Of a DNA stretch of 64,000 nt, positions 45,401 through 60,400 are shown piece after piece (position 1 is the first letter of the stretch; every line of letters begins with the position of its first letter). Below the pieces are notes generated by a model, which saw nothing but the letters and a program-made list of their open reading frames with translations, did not search any database and was not told the DNA's origin. Position numbers and translations under genes: made by a program. The stretch comes from Mytilus trossulus (taxonomy: Eukaryota; Mollusca; Bivalvia; Mytilida; Mytilidae), in the NCBI RefSeq assembly GCF_036588685.1, contig NC_086374.1, positions 24,482,886 through 24,546,885 on the forward strand, given 5' to 3'.

Positions 45401-48400
45401 ATCTTCAAATGTTATAATATTCATTAAGTCCCTTTTTATGTTTATTGTATCTTAAATTATTACCTTGAGTACATGTATGTATTTATTTTTTCAGGCAAAG
45501 GATTGGTGGAGTTATGAGTTCTGCTATGGAAAATATATCCGACAATTTCATATTGAAGGTATAAAAGTAAAAAGTAAAACTCTAACTGATGTCTGACAGA
45601 ACTTTGAAATACTAAAATATTGTGCTTTTATAGGGGATGAAGTATTTTAGGTACATCACCATACATGTATCCTAGACCTAGGCTCTTAAAATTGCTGAGG
45701 TTTATTTTACTTGAAGTCAAAAAGCAAGACAGACATGTATAAAAATTACAAAAAAAAGTTTTAAAAAAAACAACATTATAGATATGCTGTTTTTGGCAGC
45801 AAGTTGTTAAAGTTTGTGATTTGGTCAGTTTTAAGGGGAACCACAAGTTAGAATTAAATGATATTTGGTCAGCAGTTGAATCAGTATCAGCACATTTTCA
45901 TTTCCACAAAGATTTTTAGGGTTTGCCCCTTTGGACATGGTTAGGGGATACCCCCACCCTTTCATTTAATTAATTGCATAATATCCTGATCAGAGGTATG
46001 CATGAGGAAGGTTAGCTGTGAAAATGTAGCTCTTAAGGTCCTTTTGATGATTTTTGTCGAGCCTTCGACTTAAGTTGAAAAAGCGAGACTAAGCGATCCT
46101 ACATTCTGTCGTCGTTGGCGGCGTCCACAAATATTCACTCTGTGGTTAAAGATTTTAGAATTTTAATAACTTTCTTAAACTATCCTGGGTTTGTACCAAA
46201 CATGGACAGAAGCTTGTTTATGATCATAAGATAGTATCCAGAAGTAAATTTTGTAAAAAAATAAATCCATTTTTTCCGTATTTTACTTTTAAATGGACTT
46301 AGTTTTTCTGCGGGGAAACATAACATTCACTCTGTGGTTAAAGTTTTTAAAATTTTAATAACTTTCTTAAACTATCATGGGTTTGTACCAAACTTGGACA
46401 GAAGCTTATTTATGATCATAAGATAGTATCCAGACGTAAATTTTGTAAAAAGATAACTCCATTTTTTCTGTATTTTACTTTTAAATGGACTTAGATTTTC
46501 TTCCAGTTAACATTACATACAGTCTGCAGTTAAAGTTTCAAAACATTTATTAGATTCATTAACTATCCTAGATTTTTACCAAACTTGGACAGAAGCTTCT
46601 TACAATCATAAGATAGTATCAAGAGGAATATTTTTATTGATTTTTTTCCTCATTTTTGTTGAGCCTGGGATTTACAGCAAAAGTAGGCGAGACACTGGGT
46701 TCTGGGGAACCCTTACAAATTTTGATATTTGCGGACTATTTTCAAAGGACAATAGAGCTACATTTTCACAGCTAGCAGAAGGTTAAATACTAAACTTCAA
46801 ATGATTTCCAAAATTTCATTAACATACTATCCCTGTTATAATGTTGAAAATATTGAAAACTCTTTAAGACATCCATATCTTAAATATATCTTTGCTATAA
46901 CTTTTCAAGGTCACCAAAAGAGTGTTTTTTTTCTCAGAGGCCATGTAACTCCTCTCTCATATTGCAAGTTGCTAAAATGGGTCAATATCCACAATGGGCC
47001 ACAAATTTAGGGACACAAAAGTTGTGTGGAGCTGCATTACAAAAGGAGTTTCTGGATGTGCTAATTTAAGTAAAAATGAATCGTACTTCCTTAACCTAAA
47101 ATTTAACCAAAAAAGTGAAACTGCTGCAGCTGCCAAATGAGCCATCATACATTTCCAAGTATACAATATGGACTGATTTTCAGAAGAAAATGTAATTACT
47201 ACGCTTATGGGAAATAAATTCTGCATACTGAGCCTGAAGACTCTTCAATACTTATTTCACGTTATAGAACTTAGGACTAGAGTGTGCTTTTGAAGTCTTT
47301 CCTTTGTTAAAGTGACTTTTGTGAATGATTGTGAGATATTTGTTTTGAATCGGAAAAACAGGTTTTTTTTATAGATTTTTTTAATTTTTAAACAGTTTTT
47401 TTCCCACAAAATTTTATAAAAATTCTACAACCTACAAATGTTATGCTATAATGTTGAAACCAAGTCCTAATCTTTTCTAACTGTTTCATATTTTTTATTT
47501 ATCTTTAGTTATGGTAAGAAGGTCAAGCTAATCATTTCCTCGTGATTTATCAGATTTTTGTTTTCTTTTTCAGATGGAAAGATACTTGGAGATATTGTAT
47601 ATTTAGGTTACTATGATTCAGAGAAGGACTGGTCAGAAAGAGAAGAGGTAATTGACATACAGTGTAACACTGTTTCACAATCTGTCATAAATAGTAGTAT
47701 GTTGTATTTTACAGCATCATAATTCATATCATGAATATGATTTAGGCCAGTTTATAAAACAAAATGTCAGTAAATGTTAACAAATAGTCTGTATCACAAT
47801 TGAAGACCTACATTCAATAAAATATTATTGCTGCAACCAAACACAATGAAAAAACCTAATAACTGCTTGCACGGAACACAATTCAATTCAATATTTTATT
47901 TAAGTCTCATCTCTCAATAATATATAATACAACATTACACATGAAGGTTTTGTATACAGGCAAGGACTTAAAATAGATCTATATACGTCCCTGATACAGG
48001 GAAAATTTACAACCAATATATAAAATTTCAGATGTTTTTTTCTCACAATTTTTTTTTTTCAGTTTGGTTTTATATCCTTTTGATTTCAAATTTCTGGAAG
48101 TTTCAATAAAAATATCCAGAACATTTCAGTTATATGTAGAAATTACATCATACTTAACTTAGAGAATTTTGATATCATACTGAATTTTGCAGGGTTCATG
48201 TACACAAATGTATGTGCAAATTTACTTAAAGTAAATTATGCAAAATACATTTTAATTTTCAGTATTTTAGTACTTAGAAAGGCCTAACTTGGTGCTAAAA
48301 AGAGAAAGAAAAGAGAAAACTTAATCTGCAAGATAACATACATAATACACATACATAATATTATACCGGTTTTGAAATCTCTTTTAGCTATAAATCTTGT

Positions 48401-51400
48401 GAATTGGGATCTCAATTATATATTAGATATTTGATCATGACATACATGTAATAAGGTGTTTACTATTGAATTTTCAGTCGTATAACAAGTTAAACAGATA
48501 CCACTCTCAGTCATATGTCAATGGGTCAAAATGTGATCTTACTGGTGATAAAAGGAAAACTGAAGTTAGGGTAAGTTATCATTATCTGTGTAACAGAATC
48601 TATTCAATATCTAACAAAATACACACATCAGTTTCTAGCACAATCTAGACATAAGTTTTTAACCTATTCCACATTTCAGTGTCTAGCAGAATCCACAAAT
48701 CAGTGTCCATCAGAATCCACAAATCTTTGTATAGCAGAATCTACATACCAGTATGTAGCACAATCTATAAGAATCAACAAATCAGTATCTAGCAGAATGG
48801 ACTCACAAATATAAAAAAGAAAGTATGCAAATCCTTTTTGATGACTCTACATTATGTTGCTAAAGTTTTATAACAACCAAAAACTTTGTCAAACCTTCAC
48901 CTTTTTAAAACAAGGACACAAGTTTCCTAATGATAAGGAGATGATAGATGGAATAATGTTTTTGCAGTCAACATTATCTATTTACTCTGACCTTAGCAAT
49001 TACATGCAAAACCCCTGGTTTTGAGGAGCCATTTATGAATTTTTCTTTGGTATGAACAAATTTGTGTTGCTTAATTATAAGGCCTCTTAGGTTTTAAGAC
49101 TGCAACCTTGTCTGATGTTATGGTAAACATTGATATTTTTCAACTCTCTGTGGTTATATGTTTAGAATCTTATTATTGTAGGAAATGAACTTTCTCATCA
49201 ATGAAGTATCTGATTGGTGTAGAACTGTATGCATAATTAATATGTAATTTTTGATTGCAGTTTGTATGTGACGAGGGCTCAGGGGATCACATAGGGAGAA
49301 TAGATGAGCCAGAGACCTGTAGTTATGTAATGACTATCCACACCAACAAGATTTGTCACCATCCTTATCTTAAACCAATCAAACAAAGCCAGGCTGTGCC
49401 CATTACTTGTAATCCTTTGTTGAACGAAGAACAGTATGCTGAATATAATCAGATGGTTGAGGGTATTTATCATACAATTTACAGCTCATCTATAAAAGCA
49501 TGTAAAGCAAACCTTTGATCAACTTGCTTGCTATGTTTGTTTGGATGTTTGTAAACAACGGGTAGGTAGTCTGTTTCAGTTTGTTTACTTATACTGGAAT
49601 TGATTGGACAATAGACAATAACTTCACATCATTTCAATTTGTATTGTCCAATCAAAACCCGGTATATATATAAAACAGACTGAAACTCCCCCTACCTATT
49701 GTTAGCAAACAAAGCAAGCAAGACAATCAAAGTTTTGTTTTGCATGCTTTTCTAGAAGAGCTGTAATGATTATATACACACAAAAAATGAAACTGTTTAA
49801 TTTATTATTTTTTTGTGTTCAGGATACATTTTGAACTTTAACATTTTTCAATAATATTTGATTCTCCTTGGCTTGTCATTTTTTTTGTAAAATTTATTGT
49901 GTAAATTGTTCAAGATCTCTTTGTCTGCTTTATGCTGTTCTATAATACATATTGATGTTGTAGAAGAAAAAGAAAGGAAAAGGAAAGAGGAAGAAGAGAA
50001 GAAATTGAAACAAGCAGAACAAAAATTTCGTATGTATTTTTTTACCAGTATCTGTGTTAGATGTGTAAATTTAGTAGCAAGTAATTTTTTTATGAAAGAA
50101 AGATTCCAAAAAAAATTTAATTATTTTTCTTTTTCTGACAGTGAAAAACCAAAAAGCAAAATAAAACAGATACTCTTTGTTAGTCAGCTGCTGACAAAAT
50201 GGACTTTATGCTTGCATCCCATCGGCTATCAGTTTTTGAATAAGTTTAAGTATATATGATTGGAGTGATTTTTGCAAAGGTTGTGTTCCTTGGAAACAGA
50301 AAAAAGCTTCTAATATCAGTTTTCTGCTCTTTATTCTGTAATACCTGAATTAATTAATTAAAAAATGTAAAGGTAAATCACCATGACTTCATTTAATTCC
50401 ATGTATAAAGTATTTTATATTTCTAGAAGGTTGAAATATTTTAGTGTCAAAATTATATTTTTAGCTCACTTCGAATTGACTTTTGGTAAAGATTTGATTG
50501 CAATTTGATTGTAAATCTGTTTTTATCTTAATTTGTTGTGACTATTTTTTCTTAATGAAAATTAATTTTACATGTTGATTGCACAAATTTGATGCTTTTG
50601 TGGTGTTGTATAGTATATATAGTTTTATCTTGCACTGGAATTATTTGTTTTTTAAGCAATCATCTCTTCTCATCAATGACAAAGTTTTCATTGCGGGTCA
50701 TTCAGCTTCAAAAACAACTATCATATGAAAAATTAAAATCAAAAGATGTACTCTTGAGTTCTAGTGTTGAAATAAAACATTATGACAATATTAAGTAATT
50801 GTTGTCCATTTAAACAGTTTTGGAGAACATAGAATTAGTCTAGTAGTTTCACCAAATAGAAAACAGTATTTGTTTGTAAATTTGTTTTAAAATGGAAAAT
50901 TTCCTTGAATTTGAAACAGTTAATAATGTCGACCTATGTTTTTTTTATCAAGGCAGACTTTATTTTTATATATTAATATTTTTTTATGCAACCGTTTTGT
51001 TCTTGATCATCTGTTGATGCACCATTTTTCTTTATCTTATTTTGATGGCCCTGCAGACTTTGGTTGGGGCCATATAGTTTTATCCTTATTTTTCTAACGT
51101 GTGAGTTTTAGTGTATTTGTTTTAAACTTATATTAGTCTTGTTGTATATTCTTTATTGCTTTAACCACCAGTAAATGTTTATCTCTATTTATGCATATTG
51201 TTTAATTTACATATAGAAATCATGATACAAATTGCTACAGTTAAACTAGTTTACAGATTGGGTGAATTTGATTGATTCTTGTCAAGGATAAGCTAAATTT
51301 AAAACTTTATTATAAATTATTTTGGCTTGTATTGCTGTATTCATTGTATTTAAAACAAAAATTAGATTGTAAAGAAACAAAAAGAATTACACTGTGTGAA

Positions 51401-54400
51401 CAATCTCTGAAGAAAGATTCAGTTTCACAGACATTACAGAGTAAATTTATTAGATAACAGATACATAGACTCAAATTGTTTACTACCGTATACAAGTAAA
51501 GGATACTTAAAATAAAACTGCTGATGATACAAAATTAGCCTCACTTAATATATTTGAGAATCAACATATTCTGTAGCTCAAACAATTTATTTTACAAAAG
51601 AACACAAGAGATAAGAAACCTTAAAGATGTAACATAATGTGTACACATATTACAGATTATACAGAAACAGGTGGTGGCCAAGTAGACGAAGAATCATTTC
51701 AAGTTTTTGATGAGAATGGTGAATTAAAAAATATCAATGATGTCAACTGGAACACAGATACCAAAAGTGATTCACTTACTAATTCACTGAAAGGTAAATT
51801 TTATAAAAGTATTAATGAAAATAGGTTGAACCACTTTTAAAGTAATTCATTGGAAAGTAAAATGTTATGCAGTTGTCCCTTAACAGTTGTTTCATTTTCA
51901 GTCCAAAAACTATATATTGGCACATTGACACATTTTATTATCATTTTTGTCGAGCCTTCGACTTTAGTCGAAAAAGCGAGACTAAGCGATCCTACATTCC
52001 GTCGTCGTCGTCGTCGGCGGCGTCCACAAATATTCACTCTGTGGTTAAAGTTTTTCAAATTTTAATAACTTTCTTAAACTAAACTGGATTTCTACCAAAC
52101 TTGGACAGATGCTTGTTTATGATCATAAGATAGTATCCAGAAGTAAATTTTGTAAAAATAAAATTCCATTTTTTCCATATTTTACTTGTAAATGGACTTA
52201 GTTTTTCTGCCGGGAAACATTACATTCACTCTGTGGTTAAAGTTTTTAAAATTTTAATAACTTTCTTAAACTAAACTGGATTTCTACCAAACTTGGACAG
52301 AAGCTTGTTTATGATCATAAGATAGTATCCAGAAGTAAATTTTGTAAAAATAAAATTCCTCTTTTTCCATATTTTACTTGTAAATAGACTTAGTTTTTCT
52401 GCCGGGAAACATTCCATTCACTCTGTGGTTAAATTTTTTAAAATTTTAATAACTTTCTTAAACTATCCTGGGTTTGTACCAAAATTGGACAGAAGCTTAT
52501 TTATGATCATAAGATAGTATCCAGAAGTAAATTTTGTAAAAAAATAAATCCATTTATCCCATATTTTACTTTTAAATGGACTTAGATTTTCTTCCAGTTA
52601 ACATTACATACCTGTAAAGTCTGCAGTTAAAGTTTATAAAGCATTTATTAGAATAATAAACTATGCTGGATTTTACCAAACTTGGACAGAAGCTTCTTAC
52701 AATCAAAAGATTGTATCAAAAGGAATATTTTTATTGATTTTTTTCCTCATTTTTGTTGAGCCTGCAATTTACAGCAAAAGTAGGCGAGACACTGGGTTCC
52801 AAGACCCTTACAAATTTTTTTTTCAATAAGTGATATAAACTAAAATACATGTACCAAATTGATTAATTCAAATACACATTGGTTTCCTGTTTGACATTTA
52901 TAGTTTTAACTTCACTTGGCCAAATTTGATTAAATAATTTTATTTACAGATGCTGAATTAAAAGTGAAAGTGCAGGTTATAAATAACTTGGATGACCTAG
53001 AAAAGGTGTTCAAAGATTTAAAGAAAACTGAAAATGCAGCTGGTAAATTGTCATCAGATTCTGTGGTGAATGTTAATGAAAAGAAATCAGAAACAGATGA
53101 AGACACAAATGAAAAAGATACAGAAAGTACGGAGAAAACTACCCTTACTTTTGAAAAGTAAGTATTTGTTCTATCATGAAAGCCTCGGTACTGATTTATA
53201 TTCGATGGATGAAAATTAAAGCAAAAAGTAGCAATGAATGTCAGTGAATTGTTTTAGGGGGAATATTTTACTTGATTTGGTGAATTATGCATTATGGTAT
53301 ATATAGGTGTCACTATTCACATGACATGAGTAATTAAATGTGAACCCATTAAGATAAAATGTTAAGAAGTAGATTATTTTTTTAACCGGATTTTTGGGAC
53401 AAAAATGTGGTTATTGATTTGGGGATGTACGGCGGGCGGCTGGGCGGCAACCAAATGTTGTCTGTGCATTAACTCATGAACCGTTTAACCAAAGCTTTTA
53501 AAATTTTAATATGTTGTTACTGACAACAAAATGGAGGCCAAGTTCAATAATGACCATTTTGACTTTTATGGTTCTTCAAAGATTGAAAAATGGTGTTTCC
53601 AGTCCTGTCCGTGCATTAACTCATGAACCGTTCAACCAAACTTTTAAAATTTAAATATGTTGTTACTGACAACAACATGGAGGTCAAGTTCAATAATGAC
53701 CATTTTGACTTCTACGGTTCTGGAGTTATGGTTCTTGAAATATTGAAATATGGCGTTTCCAGTCCTGTCAGTGCATTAACTCATGAACCGTTCAACCAAA
53801 GCTTTTAAAAAATTAATATGTTGTTACTGATGACAAAATGGAGGTCAAATTTGATATTGATGATTTTCACTTTAACCGTGCATCATTTATGGTTCTTGTA
53901 ATATTGAAAAATGCCAGGACACAGATGAATATTAATAAATCCGGTTTGCTGTCGCTCTGACAGCCTCTTGTTTCATTTAAAATTGGAATTTTTAAGAATT
54001 TTGTTGAAAAAATAATTTATTGTCTTTTATTTATATTCAAACACTGTAAGATAAGATAAGATAAATTGTATTTCCAACAGAGGACCCATTATAGGAATAG
54101 TCAGTACATTGTATTTTTATATCACACAATTGCAATAGACAATACTTAAGAAAATTTAAAAAAAGAAATACATCTGAAAAAAATGTGAAATATAAATTGA
54201 GTTAATAATACATGTAGTCACATAAACCAGTATGTTTAGTGTTTATTGACCATGCACCAGAAGCAGCATCACATCCATTATAAAAATACCTTTTGTAATT
54301 TAGAAGTAAACCAAAAGATAAGTCAAAATCCATGGTGTCAGATGTTGTTGAAGAGATGGACCAAACCGATATAAGAGGAGATATGGATCTAACAGATAAA

Positions 54401-57400
54401 ACAGAAGATATGGAGGATCTCCTTGATGAAGATGACACTTCCTTAATTGAAGAATTTGATAAAGGTATGTTTTTTTTTTTTGTTTTTTTTTTTTCTAATA
54501 ATATCTTTATTGCACTTTTCTTTGCTGTTGTTACAAATTACTCGACCTACAGTAGTTGGCCGAGTATCCCTGTGAATTAGTCACTGGATAACCAGGGAAT
54601 TTATTCAGTGAATTCGTATTTATAGATAGTTTGTTAGTTTTACAGTTCATGGTTATTACATACATTTTCCAAACTATATTGTTTCATGATTACGGAAAGT
54701 GTACAGTTTTTGTCCGGTTTGTTTCTAAAGATTAAAACTTTATGATCATTGACCTTTAACCTTATTGATGAAAACCGTTGGAGCTGGTTGATCGATTTTC
54801 CGGATAAAGGTATGTTCTGTGTGACATATTTGCCAAAATATTCTATATAAAAGTGTCCATAAAAATAGTGTTGAATCATTGAGTCTGCCAAATGCTCCAC
54901 TGAACCTCTTTCCAAATTAATAACATCATAGGCTGTGGGGGAATCAATTGTTACCCTGACCATCAGTATGTCTATCCATCTATCCATATGAATTAAATCT
55001 GTCTTATTTTATCAGATTTAAAAACTGGGCTGTTAAGTAATTATGCAAGTACCTACTAAAGGGTTAGTGTTAATCAGATTTGAATAATTATACCCCCGCT
55101 TTAAAAAAGGGGGGGTATACTGTTTTACCTCTGTCTGTCCTTCCGTCAGTCCGCCAGTCAGTCCGTCCGTCCAATGAATATTTTTCGTCGCATTTTTCTC
55201 AGGAACTACAATACAAGGATTTCTGAAATTTGGTTTCAGGATTTATATAAGTCAGCTATACCGTGTGGTGTGTTTTCAGATTCATCACTGGACAACTTCC
55301 TGTTTACCGAACACTTGCATATTTTTACATTATTAATATTATCCACTTGTGGCGGGGGTATCATCAGTGAGCAGTAGCTCACAGTTTCACTTGTTGATAT
55401 TGAAATTTTAGAATATATATTTATTTTTAGCTCACCTGGCCCGAAGGGCCAAGTGAGCTTTTCTCACCACTTGGCGTCCGTCGTCCGTCGTCGTCGTCGT
55501 CCGTCGTCGTCGTCGTTAACAATTTACATTTTGAACTTCTTCTAGAGAACCACTGAATGGAATGGAACCAAACATGGCATGAATGTTCCTTATGAGGTGC
55601 TGACCAAGTGTTGTTACTTTGTAGCCGATCCATCATCCAAGATGGCCGCCAGCGGGGGACTTAGTTTAACATAGGACACTATGGGAAATGCATACAAATG
55701 ACTTCTTTTAGAGAACCATTGAATGGAATGAAACCAAACATGGCATGAATGTTCCTTATGAGGTGCTGACCAAGTGTTGTTACTTTGTTGCCGATCCATC
55801 ATCCAAGATGGCCGCCAGCCGGGGACTTAGTTTAACATAGGACCCTATGGGAAATGCATACAAATGACTTCTTTTAGAGAACCACTGAATGGAATAAAAC
55901 CAAACATAGCATGAATTATCCTAATGGGGTGCTGACCAAGTGTTGTTACTTTGTAGCCGATCCATCATCCAAGATGGCCGCCAGCGGGGGACTTAGTTTA
56001 ACATAGGACCCTATGGGAAATGCATACAAATGACTTCTTCTAGAGAACCACTAAATGGAATGAAACCAAACATAGCATGAATATTCATTCCTTATGGAGT
56101 GCTGACCAAGTGTTGTTACTTTGTAGCCGATCCATTATCCAAGATGGCCACCAGCGGGGACTTAGTTTAACATAGCACCCTATTGGAAATGCATACAAAT
56201 GACTTCTTTTAGTGAACCACTGAATGGAATGAAACCAAACATGGCATGAATGTTCCTTATGTGGTGCTGACCAAGTGTTGTTACTTTGTAGCCGATCCAT
56301 CATCAAAGATGGCCGCCAGCAGGGGACTTAGTTTAACATAGGACCCTATGGGAAATGCATACAAATGACTTCTTTTAGAGAACCACTGAATGGAATGAAA
56401 CCAAACATGGCATGAATGTTCCTTATGAGGTGCTGACCAAGTGTTGTTACTTTGTTGCTGATCCATCATCCAAGATAGCCGCCAGCCGGGGACTTAGTTT
56501 AACATAGGACCCTATGGGAAATGCATACAAATGACTTCTTTTAGAGAACCACTGAATGGAATAAAACCAAACATAGCATGAATGTTCCTTATGGGATGCT
56601 GACCAAGTGTTGTTACTTTTTAGCCGATCCATCATCCAAGATGGCCGCCAGCGGGGGACTTAGTTTAACATAGGACCCTATGGGAAATGCATACAAATGA
56701 CTTCTTCTAGAGAACCACTAAATGGAATGAAACCAAACATAGCATGAATGTTCCTTATGGAGTGCTGACCAAGTGTTGTTACTTTGTAGCTGATCCATTA
56801 TCCAAGAAGGCAGCCAGCGGGGGACTTAGTTTAACATAGGACCCTATTGGAAATGCATACAAATCACTTCTTCTAGTGAACCACTGAATGGAATGAAACC
56901 AAACATGGCATGAATGTTCCTTATGTGGTGCTGACCAAGTGTTGTTACTTTGTAGCTGATCCATCATCCAAGATGGCCGCCAGCGTGGGACTTAGTTTAA
57001 CATAGGACCCTATGGGAAATGCATACAAATGACTTCTTTTAGAGAACCACTGAATGGAATGAAATCAAACATGGCATGAATGTTCCTAATGTGGTGCTGA
57101 CCAAGTGTTGTTACTTTGTAGCCGATCCATTATCCAAGATTGCCGCCAGCGGGGGACTTAGTTTAACATAGGACCCTATAAGGAAATGCATACAAATGAC
57201 TTCTTTTAGAGAACCACTGAATGGAATAAAACCAAACATTGCATGAATGTTCCTTATGAGGTGCTGACCAAGTGTTGTTACTTTGTAGCTGATCCATCAT
57301 CCAAGATGGCCGCCAGCAGGGAACTTAGTTTAACATAGGACCCTATGGGAAATGCATACAAATGACTTCTTTTAGAGAACCACTGAATGGAATAAAACCA

Positions 57401-60400
57401 AACATGGCATGAATGTTCCTTATGAGGTGCTGACCAAGTGTTGTTACTTTGTAGCCGATCCGTCATCCAAGATGGCCGCCAGTGGGGGACTTTTGAATGA
57501 AATTAAACATGTTCCTTTTCTTATAAATGAGGTTGTGTTGTCACTTTTAGCCAAATTTTATATTTTTTTATATGATTTCAAAAACCCAAGTAGAATCAGG
57601 TGAGCGATACAGGCTCTTGAGAGCCTCTAGTTTATTTCCAGCTAGAACTATAAATTAAGTCCCAATTTCTATCTTTAAATTATTCAAACTTAGATTTAAA
57701 ACATCCCATGGCAGATCAGATTATCAGAACTATGCAGGAAATATCAAACTCCAACTAAAGATTAAATCAAGGACTAAAAAATTGAACAAAATTTAGAAAA
57801 AGATAAGAGGGGTGCATAAATTTTACCTCATATTTTTTGTATGTCTATATGTAAAGGTTTTATATTTTCATATAATATGTTTGCAAAATATTTTTAATGT
57901 TGAACATACATTTATAGGATTAAAGGGCACAAAATTTACAGATTTGAAGACCAGACTTGAGAAAAACAAAGCATCTTTATCAGATTTACAAAGTCAAGTT
58001 AAAGACGCCATGGAGCAGGAATTGGATGGTATAATCGAGGAGGTATGAACCTGAAATACACCATTGTTTCCTTCAACAGTATATATCAATTATAAAAGGC
58101 AGATATGTTGAGCCATTGTAATTATTACAATCTTGTCAAATGTTCAAGAGCAATCCTTTTTAACACTGAATAACCTGTGGTTTCCTTTTTGTCCCATTTT
58201 CCCTAAAAAAATCTAACCATAAATTCCTGAAATTTCTCATTGAACTACATGTGAGCATATTATATAGTGTAATACATTTTCAAATTTATCATTTAACAAC
58301 TTACTGTTAATCCAATACTTATAATTGATGTTAACCAATACTTATATATTCTTACACATTATCTACCCTAACACCTTCATTAAAGGGCAGGATGTTTATA
58401 TTTTTTGTTTGTTATTTTAAAGGCTGAAGAAGAAGAGGGTGTAAATTTGGAAGAAAAGAAGAAGTCTTATAAGCATTTGACAGAATCACTAGAAAATCTT
58501 ATAAAAAGACTAGATAATACACAAGAAGGTATATATAGATAGATTAGATAATTATAGCTTTCTATGACAGACACATGAGTGTTTATCCTGTGATTTGAGT
58601 TTGTAGTAGACATACTTGTAACTTATAACTGTGAAAGTACTTTTATTCATAAGGAACCAATTTTTCATGCTTTTCATGGGTGACTTTATTCGTGGATTTT
58701 AGTTTTTCTAAAAAAAAAGATTATTAATGCCCCACCTACAATAGTAGAGGGGCATTATGTTTACTGGTCTGTACGTCCGTTCGTCTGTTCGTTCGTCTGT
58801 TCGTTTGTCTGTTTTGTCCCACTTCAGGTTAAAGTTTTTGGTCAAGGTAGATTTTGATGAAGTTGAAGTCCAATTAACTTGATACTTAGTACAAATGTGC
58901 CCTTTAATATGATCTCTCTAATTTTAATGCCAAATTAGAGTTTTTATCCCAATTTTACGGTCCATTGAACATAGAAAATGATAGTGCAAGTTTCAGGTTA
59001 AAGTTTTTGGTCAAGGTAGTTTTGATGAAGTTGAAGTCCAATCAACTTGAAACTTAGTACACATTTGCCCTATGATATGATCTTTCTAATTTTAATGCCA
59101 AATTAAGAGTTTGACCCCAATTTCCTGATCCACTAAACATAGAAAATGTAGTGCAAGTAGGGCATCCGTGTACTATGGACACATTCTTGTGTTTTTTTTT
59201 AGAAAACTAAAGTCCACGAACTTAAAACCCCACAATCATGTAACTGTTGCTCAAACCATGAAAATTGATACCCACAAATTAAAGTACTTTAACAGTAATT
59301 AAACGTGAAGAGGTGCTGTGTTCCTTTCGTTTATATTATTAGCTCACCGGGCCCAAAGGGCCAAGTGAGCTTTTCTCATCACTTGGGGTCCGTCGTCCAG
59401 CGTTAACTTTTACAAAAATCTTCTCCTCTGAAACTACCGGGCCAAATTAATCCAAACTTGGCCACAATCATCATTGATGTATCTAGTTTAAAGTTTGTGT
59501 TTTATTACCCTGCCAACCATCCAAGATGGCCGCCATGGCTAAAAATAGAACATAGGTGTAAAATGCAGTTTTTGGCTTATAACTCAAAAACCAAAGCATT
59601 TAGAGCAAATCTGAAATTTTCTGATGAATCAGTCAACCCATTGTTGGGTGGCTGCCCCTAAATTGGTAATTTTAAGGAAATTTTATTGTTTTTGGTTATT
59701 ATCTTGAATATTATTATAGATGGAGATAAACTGTAAACAGCAATAATGTTCAGCAAAGTAAGATTTACAAATAAGTCAACATGACCAAAATGGTCAGTTG
59801 ACCCTTTTAGGAGTTATTGCCCTTTATAGTCAATTTTTAACCATTTTTCATAAATATCCATGATCTTTTACAAAAATCTTCTCCTCTGAAACTACCGGGC
59901 AAAATTAATCCAAACTTGGCCACAATCATCATTAATGTATCTAGTTTAAAAATTGTGTTTTTTTACCAGGCCAACCAACCAAGATGGTCGCCACGGCTAA
60001 AAATAGAACATGGAGGTTAAATGCAGTTTTTAGTTATTACTCAAAAACCAAAGCATTTAGAGCAAATCTGACAAGGAGTAAATTGTTTATCTGGTCAAGA
60101 TCTATCTGCCCTGAAATTTTAAGATGAATGGGACAACTCGTTGTTAGAGTGCTGCCCCTAAATTGTTAATTTAAGGAAATTTTGCTGTTTTGGGTTATTA
60201 TCTTAAATATTATTATAGATAGAGATAAACTGTAAACAGCAATAATGTACAGCAATTTAAGACTCAAAAATAAGTCAAAATGACCAAAATGTCCAATTGA
60301 CCCCCTAAGAAGTTATTGTCCTTTATAATCAATTTTTAACAATTTTCATAAAATTTGTAAATTTTTACTAACATTTTCCACTGAAACTACACGGACAAGT

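Noticed and set aside
55427-57466. Series of near-identical - strand frames of about 62 codons
   Set aside because: Each is one 166-bp satellite unit read in the same phase. The unit length is not a multiple of three and the frames do not join.
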